Below are positions 27,906 through 37,881 of a DNA stretch of 64,000 bases, piece by piece. Made by a program: the position numbers and the translations under genes. Numbering within the stretch: the first letter of the stretch is position 1; each line of letters opens with the position of its first letter. The notes below the pieces were generated by a model. That model saw only the letters and a list, made by a program, of their open reading frames with translations. It was not told the origin of the DNA and made no database searches. The stretch covers positions 22,377 through 86,376 of the forward strand of contig NZ_JACSPT010000014.1 of the NCBI RefSeq assembly GCF_014837015.1, in the 5' to 3' direction. The DNA is from Acinetobacter pecorum (GTDB lineage: Bacteria > Pseudomonadota > Gammaproteobacteria > Pseudomonadales > Moraxellaceae).

Positions 27906-30574
27906 TTAAAAGAATTTATAAGTACCGCGTAAGAAGTAGCTACGGCCTGTAGGGTCACCATGACGAGGGTCATAGCCATATTGTGCATTGTTGGTTGCAT
28001 CAGACGCAGGTGGTTCTTTATCAAACATGTTCTTGATCCCTGCAGTCAATTCAAGGTTCTTGAATCCTTTATATGTTCCTGCAAAGTTGTAAACCATCCA
28101 TGCACCTACATCACGTGTTTCTGAAAAATCTTTATATCCACGGATATATTGTTGCTCCAGCAACATTCTCCAGTTTTCATAAGTCCAGTTCACATTGGCA
28201 ATATGTTTCCAGCGAACGACTGCCGGATCATCATAAATACCTACGTAATCTTCCCATTCACCACCTGGTTCTATTTGGTAATCCATTTTGATGACATAAG
28301 TCCCATCAATTCCGAAACCAAAACGGCCAGTCGCTGTCATTGGACTTAAATAGTTCAGACTGAGGTCGATCCCTTGAGTTTTTAGGCCACCCATATTTTG
28401 TAAGGTCGTATTTAAATACTGGATACGGCCATCTGGTGCATAAACAATCAGGTTGCCATAGCGATCAAGATCATCAAAAATCATATCTGGAGAGACTGTA
28501 CCGACCAGATCTTCAATCTTGATGTTGTAATAATCGGCTGTGAAAACCAGGTTCTTGATTGGCTCGTAGACAAAACCGGCAGTATAAGAAGTTGACTCTT
28601 CAGGTTGTAAGTCCGGGTTACCGCCTTGTTTACGTTTAAACTGCATACCGCACTGATCGGCAAACTGAAGGTTGTTCGGTGTGCCATCAGCATTACAGAA
28701 ACGCGGGTTATTGAAAGGTGAACTGGTATAGGTTTCGCTTTGCGGAGAGTTTATTTCCCATAAGCTCGGTGCACGGAAACCTGTGCTATATGAAGTACGG
28801 AACATGAGCTCTTTTACCGGCTCCCAACGTAGCGAGGCTTTCGGATTGAAAGAATCGCCAAAGTCGCTATAGTCATCATAACGTGCAGCAAGTTGAGCTT
28901 CTAACCCGGCTACGATTGGTATGTGAAATTCAGTAAATATTGCAGTGATATCGCGATCACCTTTACTGATTGGTTTGTCCGGGTCTATACCACTGCCTGG
29001 CACCTGACGGACAAGATCGGAATTTATTTTGGCTTCCCAGTCTTGGGTAGTGTAACTACCACCTACGGCAAAACCGACCTCACCTGCAGGCAATTCATAG
29101 ATAGGACGGCTTAGGGTGAAATCCACGGTAGTTGAATCTAGCGTTGCCTGATTTGTCGGACCTGCGACATCAAAAGTAGACCATTTTCCGGCATCTTCCG
29201 GTGCTTGAGGGCCAAACGGGTTGAGTGTGCCGTCATTCAGGGCTGCCTGGACTCTACTTTGGTTTAAGTAACCGCTGACGAAATTATCAGTCGCTTCGCC
29301 TTTGGCATAAGTTACACCACCGTTGAGGTCCCAGCCGTAGGCTTCACCTTCGATTCCAGCAAAGATCCGGTTGGATTCATTCTCTGATTTAGATACACGG
29401 TTGCCAGCCTGGGAACGTAAATAAAGTATTGAGGATGTGCCTGTCAAGCCGGGAATATCTGGAGTGATTCCTTGACCAGGATAGTATTTGCTGCTGTCTG
29501 GAATAGTCAGGCTACCACCCCATACATCAGGTGCAATAGAAGTGGTCACTTCGCTTTTAGTGTAAACATATTCCGCGACCGCGTTTAATGAATCGGTAAG
29601 TTTTAAGGTACCTTTCGCTAAAGCGGAGAAGGCTTCTTCATCCGGAGTAATACCAATTAATGCCTGTGTATTCAGCAGGCAGCGTGTGCCAGAGATAAAC
29701 GTATTTGGAGCATTATTACAGTTCTGGTTGTGATATAAGGGTTAACTATACCCACGCCTGGATTTGAAATATTTGCTGGAAAGCCAGCAGTCGAACCGAT
29801 CGCCATCCCTAGTTCAGGAATCAGACCGCCGCGGCGGCTGACTTTGCGGTCTTTCGCCATGATCATGTCGGACGTACGATAATCGATTACCCCATAGACG
29901 TTGAATCCTTGCTCGTCCAGATCACCATAGCCACCGAAGATGGAAACATCATATTCATCCCCATTCTTGTGTTCAGGTAATTGAAGTCCACCAGATATGC
30001 CAAAACCTTGGTATTCTTTCTTGAGAATGAAGTTGATTACCCCGGCAATAGCATCTGCACCATACACGGCAGAAGCACCATCGCGTAGCACCTCAATACG
30101 TTCAACCATAGCGAGTGGAATAATATTTAAGTTAACTTCAGATGTACTGAAAGGACTGTTGGCCAGACGGCGACCATTTAATAAAATCAGGGTCTTATCG
30201 GTACCAATACCACGAAGGTTGGCAGAAGAGCCTGAAGTATTACTTTTACCAATATTCTGGGATACAGCAAAACCGGCCTGATTGGCGCTGACCCTATTCA
30301 GTGCTTCCTCAACAGTGGTGACCCCCTGATTCACCAGATCTTCAACTTTAAGTACAGTAATTGGTGATGCACTCTGTGCAGCTACCCCTTTAATAGATGA
30401 ACCCGTTACTGTCACTTTTTGCACCTTGGTCGGCTGCGTAGCGGAGTTTTCTGGTTCATCGGCTGCATGTGCCAAAGACAAACACATCATACTTAAGGTA
30501 AGCGTACTTAACTTGAGTATTGTTTTGCCAACTGTTGGAGCCCCCATAGATCCGACTAGTTTGTTTATTTTCAT
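27906..30574 (-). pseudogene. TonB-dependent outer-membrane receptor, split by a 2-bp frameshift
   Basis: The first part (30574 to about 29737) has a signal peptide (ends LSLAHAADEPE), a TonB-box region (QKVTVTGSS) and a full plug domain (ANLRGIGTDKTLILLNGRRLA, VERIEVLRDGASAVYGADAIAGVINFILKKEY). It then runs into a stop at 29672. Reading on from about 29738 in another frame (NCNNAPNTFISGTRCLLNTQ) gives the rest of the barrel, ending with aromatic KFF. The total span is 2 bases over a multiple of three, consistent with an AT duplication in CTTATATCAC. The start has AAAGGTGA upstream. The ligand is unknown; the context suggests peptides. A sequencing error or strain-specific inactivation is possible. 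Confidence 0.88.
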
Positions 30575-31286
30575 CGTAAAGTTCACCTTTCTTGTTGTGT
30601 GAAGATAATGCTGTATTCTTTTTAAGCAAAGCAAGTGCCAACTTAGCTGTAATTCTTATAAAAATATTGAATATATTGAGAAATGTTTACTTTATAAGGA
30701 TTTATAAAGAAAGAACTTGTGCGTCATGGAAAGCAGACAGGCTGTATTGGAAAATATAAGAAAAAATGATATTGAAAATCAGTATTAATTGTTTTCTAGT
30801 AAGTGTTATTTAGAAAATATGTGAAATAGTTCACATTTAAAAATTCTGTAACATAGATATGAAATGGGCTGTAGAGAATAATTGATCAATTATTGATCAT
30901 GCTCTTAGTTATTAAAATATAAAGGATTATTTTTTTAGTTATAAATTGAAAAGTTGAGATGTGCTATAAAATGACTCACGGGTGAATTATTTTTGTGCAA
31001 TATAATGAAAGTCATTGTAGGATTAATGTAATAAATATTTCGGAATTTATCTGAATAATTTTCTAAATCATTATTATTTTAAATAATTAATAAAAATATG
31101 TTTTTTGCTGTAAAAAGAACTTAATTACTGCTTGAAACTTAGAGTGGCATGAAATTAGCTTTCAAACGCTGGAGTCATAAGATAGGCTGAGTGTTGAAAA
31201 ATAAAAAACATGCAGCCAATCAAAAAAAGATAGATGCTTTCAAAAAAACTTAATCGTTTAAATAGCTTAAATAAACAAAAATAGGT
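30575..31286. other. Long AT-rich divergent control region between receptor and peptide operon
   Basis: About 710 bp with no supported gene. It holds a perfect CRP-type palindrome (listed separately), the palindrome AATTGATCAATT near 30880 followed by TTGATCAT, and TCACGGGTGA near 30977. No clear sigma-70 promoter could be assigned for either side. Confidence 0.5.
30820..30835. promoter_or_regulatory. Perfect CRP/Vfr-type binding site
   Basis: TGTGAAATAGTTCACA is TGTGA-N6-TCACA with both half-sites exact, extended by one more matching pair on each side. It lies 246 bp upstream of the receptor start and about 450 bp upstream of the first binding-protein gene, so it could serve either direction. 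Binding is inferred from the motif. Confidence 0.6.
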
Positions 31287-33071
31287 ATGAATTTGAAATC
31301 AGCAATTATAAGGATGACAGTTTTAGCGCTGGCAGTGGTATCCGGGGAAATAACCTTAGCAAAATCACCTGCACAACCAGATAAGGTTTTAAACCTGGCT
31401 TTCGAAGCACCTGATGATGGTTTTGATATGGTCAAAACTTATAATTTTTATAGTGGTAGCGTTGCCGAGGCTATTTTTGAACCTTTGTTACGTTATGACT
31501 ATCTGGCGCGGCCGGCAATCCTGGTACCAAATACCGCCGAATCCTTACCCAAGGTTGAGCAGGATGGGAAAGTCTATACCTTTAAAGTCAAGCCGGGAAT
31601 CTACTTCAGCCCAGATCCGGCATTTCAGGGCAAGAAGCGTGAACTGGTGGCGCGTGATTATATCTACTCCATGCAAAGGATCATGGATCCCAAAAATCAT
31701 TCTCCTTCTTTTTCTTTTATCGAGGGAAAAATCCTTGGGGCAGATCAGGTCATCCAGCAGGCTAAAAAAACTGGCAAGTTCAACTACGATGCAGCTATTC
31801 CCGGTTTAAAAGCACTAGACAAATATACTTTACAAATTACCCTGACCCGTTCCGACCTGAATTTTCCATATATTCTGGCCTATGTGGCTTTTAGTGGTAC
31901 CGCACGAGAAGCGATCGAACATTATGGTCATCGGGCAGGTCAGCATCCGGTTGGAACAGGGGCGTATCAATTACACAAATATGTGCCGCGTAGCCGTATT
32001 GAACTGACTGCCAACCCGAATTATCGTGGTTTTGTCTGGAACTTTAAGGGTGATGGTTCTGAATGGGATCAACGTATTGTCAAAGCCATGCAAGGCAAGC
32101 AGATGCCGCAAATTGGCAAGATCAAAATCAGTATTATTGAAGAGGAACAGTCTCGCTGGCTGGCTTTAAAGTCTGGACAACTGGACTATGACAAACTCAC
32201 TGCGAGCGGCGCCGAACAGGCCCTGGAAAATAAGCAGCTGAAAAGCGAATACAAGAAAAAAGGCATCCTGCATTATCCGAATAAAGAACCGGAAATTACC
32301 TATACCATCATGAATATGCGTGATCCGTTAATTGGTGGGAATTCACTGGAAAAAATTGCCTTACGTCGTGCTCTCGCCTTGTCCTATAACCAGAAAGAAG
32401 CTATCCAGCAGTTGTACAAAGGTCATGCCGATAAAGCTGAAATGATTTTGCCAGAGGGAGTGGGTGGACATGACCCGAAGTATAAAAGCAGTATTGCTTA
32501 TAACCCATTATTGGCCAATAAACTGCTTGACCGCTTTGGCTATAAGAAAGGTGCTGATGGTTACCGAACCTTGCCTGATGGAAAGCCTTTGATACTAAAA
32601 ATGAATTCGACCAGCTCAAGCTCTTCGGTGATTTCTGCAGAGTTATGGAAAAAGAATCTGGATGCGATCGGGGTACGAATTGAGTTCAAGGTCAGTAATT
32701 TTGCTGACAATTTAAAAGAAGCCACCCAATGCAAACATATGATGTGGGGTGGAGCCTGGATTGCGGATTATCCGGAAGGGGAAAACTTTGCCCAGTTACT
32801 GTATGGGCCAAATGCGCAGCAAGGCAACCTGAGTTGCTATACCTCAAAAGCCTATGACGCGTTGTACCAGACCGCGATGAAACTGCCGCCGCAGCAGCGG
32901 ATGCCATATTATGAGCAGATGAACCGTCAGATGGAGGCCGATAATCCATGGATTCTGCACAATACCCGGATACGTAACTGGTTGATTCATCCGCATGTAC
33001 AGGGCTTTAAAGCCCATCCGGTGACCAGAGCAGTTTGGCAATATATGGATATTGAACCTGTTAAAAAATAA
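31287..33071 (+). CDS. Family 5 extracellular solute-binding protein (peptide ABC transporter), copy 1
   Basis: A periplasmic binding protein of 594 residues, OppA/DppA/YejA-like, that would deliver peptides to the downstream ABC permeases. The N-terminal MNLKSAIIRMTVLALAVVSGEITLAKS is a signal peptide. Family features include EAIFEPLLRYDYLARPAILVPNTAESLPKVEQDGKVYTFKVKPGIYFS, then HPVGTGAYQLHKYVPRSRIELTANPNYRG and IALRRALALSYN. It is the first gene of a six-gene operon. The second gene is a paralogue starting 22 bp after its stop. The ribosome-binding site is weak. Confidence 0.9.
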   Translation: MNLKSAIIRMTVLALAVVSGEITLAKSPAQPDKVLNLAFEAPDDGFDMVKTYNFYSGSVAEAIFEPLLRYDYLARPAILVPNTAESLPKVEQDGKVYTFKVKPGIYFSPDPAFQGKKRELVARDYIYSMQRIMDPKNHSPSFSFIEGKILGADQVIQQAKKTGKFNYDAAIPGLKALDKYTLQITLTRSDLNFPYILAYVAFSGTAREAIEHYGHRAGQHPVGTGAYQLHKYVPRSRIELTANPNYRGFVWNFKGDGSEWDQRIVKAMQGKQMPQIGKIKISIIEEEQSRWLALKSGQLDYDKLTASGAEQALENKQLKSEYKKKGILHYPNKEPEITYTIMNMRDPLIGGNSLEKIALRRALALSYNQKEAIQQLYKGHADKAEMILPEGVGGHDPKYKSSIAYNPLLANKLLDRFGYKKGADGYRTLPDGKPLILKMNSTSSSSSVISAELWKKNLDAIGVRIEFKVSNFADNLKEATQCKHMMWGGAWIADYPEGENFAQLLYGPNAQQGNLSCYTSKAYDALYQTAMKLPPQQRMPYYEQMNRQMEADNPWILHNTRIRNWLIHPHVQGFKAHPVTRAVWQYMDIEPVKK

Positions 33072-33093
33072 CTTGAGAAGATTAAGAACCAGT

Positions 33094-34896
33094 ATGAATG
33101 TGAATAAAAATACTTTAAAAAAACTGGCCAGTGGGGTGTTAGTGGCCGGTTTGATGATGGCAGGGAGTGCATCGACATGGGCCAGCAATCCTGCCAACCC
33201 GAATAAGGTTTTAAAAACAGTATTTCTGGCAGCTGAAACCGGTTTTGATCCGGGCTATATCCATGACCGTTATTCGGCCAAGATTAACTCGGCGATTTTC
33301 GAAACCTTATATACCTATGATTATCTGGCCTCACCGGCAAAATTAGTGCCATTGACTGCAGTCAGTCTGCCTCAAGTGAGTGCGGATGGCCTGACTTATA
33401 CCATCAAAATCAAAAAGGGTATTTACTTTGCCGATGATCCGGTCTTTGGCGGTAAAAAACGTGAACTGACCTCGTATGACTATGCTTATAGCTTGAAACG
33501 TCTACTGGACCCAAAGCTGCATTCACCGAACAGCTGGTTGCTGGATGGCCGAATTAAAGGGCTGGACGCATGGATGGCCCTAACCAAAAAGAATGGCAAA
33601 GCCTATGAAAATCCGTTTGAAGGTATTCAGACCCCAGACCGCTATACCTTGGTATTAAAGCTGAATAATCCGGATCAGAACTTTCCGATGTTGCTGGCAC
33701 ATGGGCCTGCCGCTGCAGTAGCTCGTGAAGTGATTGAAAAATATAAAGACAAGGCGGGTTGGGTCATGAATAGGCCAGTAGGAAGTGGTCCTTACGTGCT
33801 CAGCCGCTGGACACCAGGCTCACGGATTATCTTAAAACCAAATCCAGCTTATCGTGGTTTTGTCTGGGACTTTAAAGCCAGTGGTGCAGAAGATCAGGCC
33901 ATTGTAAAAGCCATGCAGGGCAAAAAAATGCCTCAAATCGGCACTATTGATGTGCGTGTTATTGAAGAAGCGCAATCCCGGATGCTGGCATTTAAGAAAA
34001 ATGAACTGGACCTGCTCGAAATTGAGGGCGATATCGTCGTACAGGCGCTCGATGGCGATAAATTAAAGCCTGAGCTGGCCCAGCAGGGGGTGAAGCTGTC
34101 ACGTATTTTAGAGCCCTCCATTAGTTACCATTACTGGAATATGCAAAATCCGGTCGTGGGTGGTTTCGCGCCAGAAAAAATTGCCTTACGTCGAGCCATG
34201 GCAATGGCATTTTCTGTAGAAAACATGATCAATGTATTACTTAAGGGAGATGGAGCAAAACTGCACATGCCTATTCCCCCAGGAGTAGCAGGTTATTCAC
34301 CGTCCTATAAAAGCAGTATTCCCTATTCAGTCAAAGCAGCCAACATGTTACTCGACCGCTATAACTACAAGATCGGTGCAGATGGCTGGCGAAAGACGCC
34401 TGAAGGTAAACCTCTGGTAATTGAAATGATTGTTTACAATACCAGTCGGGGCCAGCAGCAGGGTGAATTCTGGAAAAAGACCCTGGACAGTATTCATATT
34501 CAAATGACCAGTAAGGCCATGCCATTTGCTGAAAGTATCAAGCTGGAAAAGCAATGTAAAACCATGTTCAAGAGTTCTGCATGGATTGCCGACTATCCTG
34601 ATGCTGACAACTTTATGCAGCTGTTCTATGGCAAGAATGTCAATGTCACCAACAATGCCTGCTTTAAACATCCTGAATTTGACCGTCTGTACGAACAAAC
34701 CCAGAGCATGCCGCCAGGTCCAGAGCGTGATCTGCTCTACCGCAAAATGACCCGGATTCTCGAAGTCAACATGCCGGCCCTGATGCTCTATAGCAGCTAC
34801 CGTAATGCCTTGACCCAACCCCAAATTATCGGACATAAGTCCCATCCGATTCTGTCTTCAGAATGGATGTATATCGATATTAATACGAAAAAGTAA
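33094..34896 (+). CDS. Family 5 extracellular solute-binding protein, copy 2
   Basis: 600 residues from the ATG at 33094; an in-frame TTG at 33052 overlaps the previous gene and is not preferred. The signal peptide ends near MMAGSASTWASNPANP. It parallels copy 1 throughout (FETLYTYDYLASPAKLVPLTAVSLPQV, MNRPVGSGPYVLSRWTPGSRIILKPNPAYRGFVW, IALRRAMAMAF). Two divergent binding proteins before one importer suggest a broader peptide range. Both retain the shared NPxYRGFVW motif, so neither is obviously degraded. Confidence 0.9.
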   Translation: MNVNKNTLKKLASGVLVAGLMMAGSASTWASNPANPNKVLKTVFLAAETGFDPGYIHDRYSAKINSAIFETLYTYDYLASPAKLVPLTAVSLPQVSADGLTYTIKIKKGIYFADDPVFGGKKRELTSYDYAYSLKRLLDPKLHSPNSWLLDGRIKGLDAWMALTKKNGKAYENPFEGIQTPDRYTLVLKLNNPDQNFPMLLAHGPAAAVAREVIEKYKDKAGWVMNRPVGSGPYVLSRWTPGSRIILKPNPAYRGFVWDFKASGAEDQAIVKAMQGKKMPQIGTIDVRVIEEAQSRMLAFKKNELDLLEIEGDIVVQALDGDKLKPELAQQGVKLSRILEPSISYHYWNMQNPVVGGFAPEKIALRRAMAMAFSVENMINVLLKGDGAKLHMPIPPGVAGYSPSYKSSIPYSVKAANMLLDRYNYKIGADGWRKTPEGKPLVIEMIVYNTSRGQQQGEFWKKTLDSIHIQMTSKAMPFAESIKLEKQCKTMFKSSAWIADYPDADNFMQLFYGKNVNVTNNACFKHPEFDRLYEQTQSMPPGPERDLLYRKMTRILEVNMPALMLYSSYRNALTQPQIIGHKSHPILSSEWMYIDINTKK

Positions 34897-34916
34897 GAAA
34901 AAATCTGGAGATGAAT

Positions 34917-36923
34917 ATGAAGTTAAAGCCTTTAAAATTAAGTACCTTATGTTTAATGATGATGGGGGGGTATCAAGGTGTAGCGGCAGATACCCAAGTA
35001 CAGCTGCTGCCATTATTCAAGGCTGCAGAAATTCCGTCTTTATGTGATGCCAGTCTGGCTTCCATGCAAAAAAATATCCAGATATTTGAAAATAAGAAAA
35101 TTAAAGATAATGCCAAGGCAGGGCCTTATCTGGCCGAATGGGATGAGTTGCATGCCAAAGCCCGTGATTTCGGTGCTGCAGTAGGACTATATAGTAATGT
35201 CGATCCGGATCCTGCATTGCGTCAGGCAGCCGATGACTGTGAACTTAAAATCAGCAAATACCAGACCACCCTGTATCAGAATCCGAAACTGTATGCCCAG
35301 TTCAAGAAACTGAAAGCCAGTGATCCGATTGATCAGAAATTTTTAGAAGATATTCTGGAGCAGTTTGAGAACACCGGGGTACAACTCAGTGCAGAAAAAC
35401 AGAAACGACTGAAAGAAATTATTGAAGAAAGTACTAAACTGGGGCAGGATTTTTCCAAAAATGTGCGGGATAACCCTGAAAAAGTTGAATTTACTCCAGC
35501 TGAAATGAAAGGCCTGCCAGAAAGTTACATCGCAAATTTAAAGAAAAATGAAAAGGGCAATTATCTGCTTGGCTTTGATTATCCGGAATACCAGCCTTTT
35601 ATGGAGCTGGCAGAAAGTGATGAAGCACGCAAACGCTACCAGACCGCTTACACGCGTCGCGGGACTGAACAAAACCTGCAATTCATGAAAAAAGCCATTG
35701 ATCTGCGTTATGAAATGGCACAACTTTTTGACAAGGAAAGCTATGCCCATTCTGCGCTTGAATTCCGCATGGCCAAAACTCCGGAAGCAGTGAACGGTTT
35801 TCTGGATGAGGTTTATGCCAAAGTTGCACCTCTAGAAAAGCAGGATGTAGAACAATTACGCCAGTTCAAGGCTGAAACTTTAAAAGTTCCAGTAGAGAAA
35901 GCAGAAATTACACGTTGGAATCAGGGTTACTGGAGTGAAAAACTGCGTCAGGCCAAATACAAGGTAGACCAGGAAAAATTGCGGGATTATTTCCCGACAG
36001 AAGCATCGCAAAAATGGTTATTCGCTATTTCTTCGGAACTCTATGGCATTGAGTTCAAGCCGGTGAAAGTCAAGGCTTGGCATGATGAAGTGGAATATTA
36101 TGCGGTACATGACAAGGCTACGGGCGAATTCCTGGGCGGATTATATGTCGATAAATACCCGCGTGAAGGCAAATATGGGCATGCAGCTGTCTGGGGAGCT
36201 TATGGCGGCAGTACCCTGAATCAGCGTCGTCCGGTATCGGTACTGGTAACCAATTTTAACCGTAAGGGCTTGAATAGCAACGAACTGGAAACCTTTGTGC
36301 ATGAAATGGGGCATGCCTTGCACGGGATTCTATCGAAAACCCGCTATACAGAACAGTCTGGTACCTCGGTAGAGCGTGACTTTGTAGAAGCGCCGTCACA
36401 GATGTATGAAGAGTGGGCACGCCGTCTGGAAACCTTGTCAAAAGTAGCGGATTACTGTGAGCCGGCATGTCCTCGGGTGGATGCTGCCATGACCGAGCGC
36501 TTAAAGAATGTGAAGAATTACGGTCGAGGCCTGCATTATGCCCGTCAGGCTTTATATGCCCAATATGATATGGCCTTGCATGGTAAAGATGCAAAAAACA
36601 TTGAGCCTTTAAAACTCTGGCAGGATATGGAAGGTAAAACCGCCTTGGGTTATGTCAACGGTCAGCAGTTCCCGGGACAATTCGGGCATCTGATGGGCGG
36701 CTATCAGGCAGGTTACTACAGCTATATGTGGTCTGAGGTCATTGCCCTGGATATGCTTTCCTCCTTTGGTGATCAGCTGATGGACAAGAAAGTCGGTGCA
36801 CATTATCGCAATACGGTCTTGGCTCAAGGTGGTCAAAAGCATGGCGAGCAAATGGTGAAAGACTTCTTGGGTCGTGATCCGGACAGCAAAGCTTTCTTTA
36901 ATGAAATCTCTGGAAAAAATTAA
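34917..36923 (+). CDS. Secreted M3 family zinc oligopeptidase
   Basis: An oligopeptidase of 668 residues from the ATG at 34917, which has GGAG 6 bases upstream. The zinc motif HEMGH is at about residues 462-466, followed by the downstream ligand helix DFVEAPSQMYEEW, as in thimet oligopeptidase and Dcp. Unlike cytosolic M3 enzymes it starts with a signal-peptide-like stretch (MKLKPLKLSTLCLMMMGGYQGVAAD), so it is predicted to be periplasmic. It lies between the binding proteins and the permease genes and probably trims peptides to importable size. The span between cleavage site and catalytic core has the usual length. Confidence 0.92.
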   Translation: MKLKPLKLSTLCLMMMGGYQGVAADTQVQLLPLFKAAEIPSLCDASLASMQKNIQIFENKKIKDNAKAGPYLAEWDELHAKARDFGAAVGLYSNVDPDPALRQAADDCELKISKYQTTLYQNPKLYAQFKKLKASDPIDQKFLEDILEQFENTGVQLSAEKQKRLKEIIEESTKLGQDFSKNVRDNPEKVEFTPAEMKGLPESYIANLKKNEKGNYLLGFDYPEYQPFMELAESDEARKRYQTAYTRRGTEQNLQFMKKAIDLRYEMAQLFDKESYAHSALEFRMAKTPEAVNGFLDEVYAKVAPLEKQDVEQLRQFKAETLKVPVEKAEITRWNQGYWSEKLRQAKYKVDQEKLRDYFPTEASQKWLFAISSELYGIEFKPVKVKAWHDEVEYYAVHDKATGEFLGGLYVDKYPREGKYGHAAVWGAYGGSTLNQRRPVSVLVTNFNRKGLNSNELETFVHEMGHALHGILSKTRYTEQSGTSVERDFVEAPSQMYEEWARRLETLSKVADYCEPACPRVDAAMTERLKNVKNYGRGLHYARQALYAQYDMALHGKDAKNIEPLKLWQDMEGKTALGYVNGQQFPGQFGHLMGGYQAGYYSYMWSEVIALDMLSSFGDQLMDKKVGAHYRNTVLAQGGQKHGEQMVKDFLGRDPDSKAFFNEISGKN

Positions 36924-36935
36924 GGAAGGCAAGCG

Positions 36936-37874
36936 ATGCTGGCATATATTATTCGACGGCTTTGGCAAATGATCCCGACCATGCTCGGGGTGATTTTGCT
37001 GATATTCCTGCTGTTTAACTGGGTAGGTGGAGACCCTGCCTATATTCTGGCCGGTAAAATGGCCAATGCGGAACAGATTGAGAACATCCGTCAGCAACTG
37101 GGTGTGGATCAACCGTATTACGTACAACTCTGGATCTTTATCAAGCAGATTTTAACCTTTGATTATGGGGTGAGCTGGAGTACCGGGGAATCGGTGGCAC
37201 AGATTATCACCACCCGTTTGGGACCCTCACTAACCATTCTGATTCCACTGACCATTCTGCAAACTATTATTTCTATCATTCTGGCTTTGGGTGTGGCTTC
37301 GGTTCGTGGTTCTTTGACTGATCGCATGATCATGATGCTATGTACGATCGGTATGTCGATCAGTATTCTGGTGTACATCATCGTGTTCCAGTATTTCCTA
37401 GCCTATGAACTGAGCTGGTTCCCGGTACAGGGCTGGAGCGATAATTTCGCTGACAACCTTTTCAAATATGCCTTGCTACCTGTGCTGATTATGTTGGTGG
37501 TGAGTATTGCACCAACACTACGTCTATACCGTAGTTTTGTACTGGATGAAGTCAATCAGGACTATGTACGTACTGCGCGTGCCAAAGGCCTAGGTGAAAA
37601 CCGTATCATGGGCGTGCATGTCCTGCGCAATGCCTCCATTCCGATTATTACCGATGTGATGGCAGGACTTCCCGCACTGCTGATCGGTGCTTTCCTGATT
37701 GAGCGTTTTTTTGGTATTCCGGGAATTGGCCGTGAAGTTATTATTGCGGTAGAACGTTCCGATTTTCCTGTGATTAAAGCCATTACGGTCTATGTCGCTG
37801 CTGCGACCATGATATTCAACCTGATTGCCGATCTGATCTATAAATGGGTCGATCCGCGTGTACAGTTGAAGTAG
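36936..37874 (+). CDS. Peptide ABC transporter permease (DppB/OppB type)
   Basis: A 312-residue inner-membrane subunit with about six membrane helices. The DppB start MLAYIIRRLWQMIPTMLGVILLIFLLFNWVGGDPAYILAGK is typical, as is the cytoplasmic loop DYVRTARAKGLGENRIMGVHVLRNASIPIITDVM, which carries the EAA-type contact for the ATPase. AAGGAAGG lies just before the ATG. It follows the peptidase gene by 12 bp and precedes the second permease gene by 7 bp. Confidence 0.93.
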   Translation: MLAYIIRRLWQMIPTMLGVILLIFLLFNWVGGDPAYILAGKMANAEQIENIRQQLGVDQPYYVQLWIFIKQILTFDYGVSWSTGESVAQIITTRLGPSLTILIPLTILQTIISIILALGVASVRGSLTDRMIMMLCTIGMSISILVYIIVFQYFLAYELSWFPVQGWSDNFADNLFKYALLPVLIMLVVSIAPTLRLYRSFVLDEVNQDYVRTARAKGLGENRIMGVHVLRNASIPIITDVMAGLPALLIGAFLIERFFGIPGIGREVIIAVERSDFPVIKAITVYVAAATMIFNLIADLIYKWVDPRVQLK

Positions 37875-37881
37875 GTGAATT

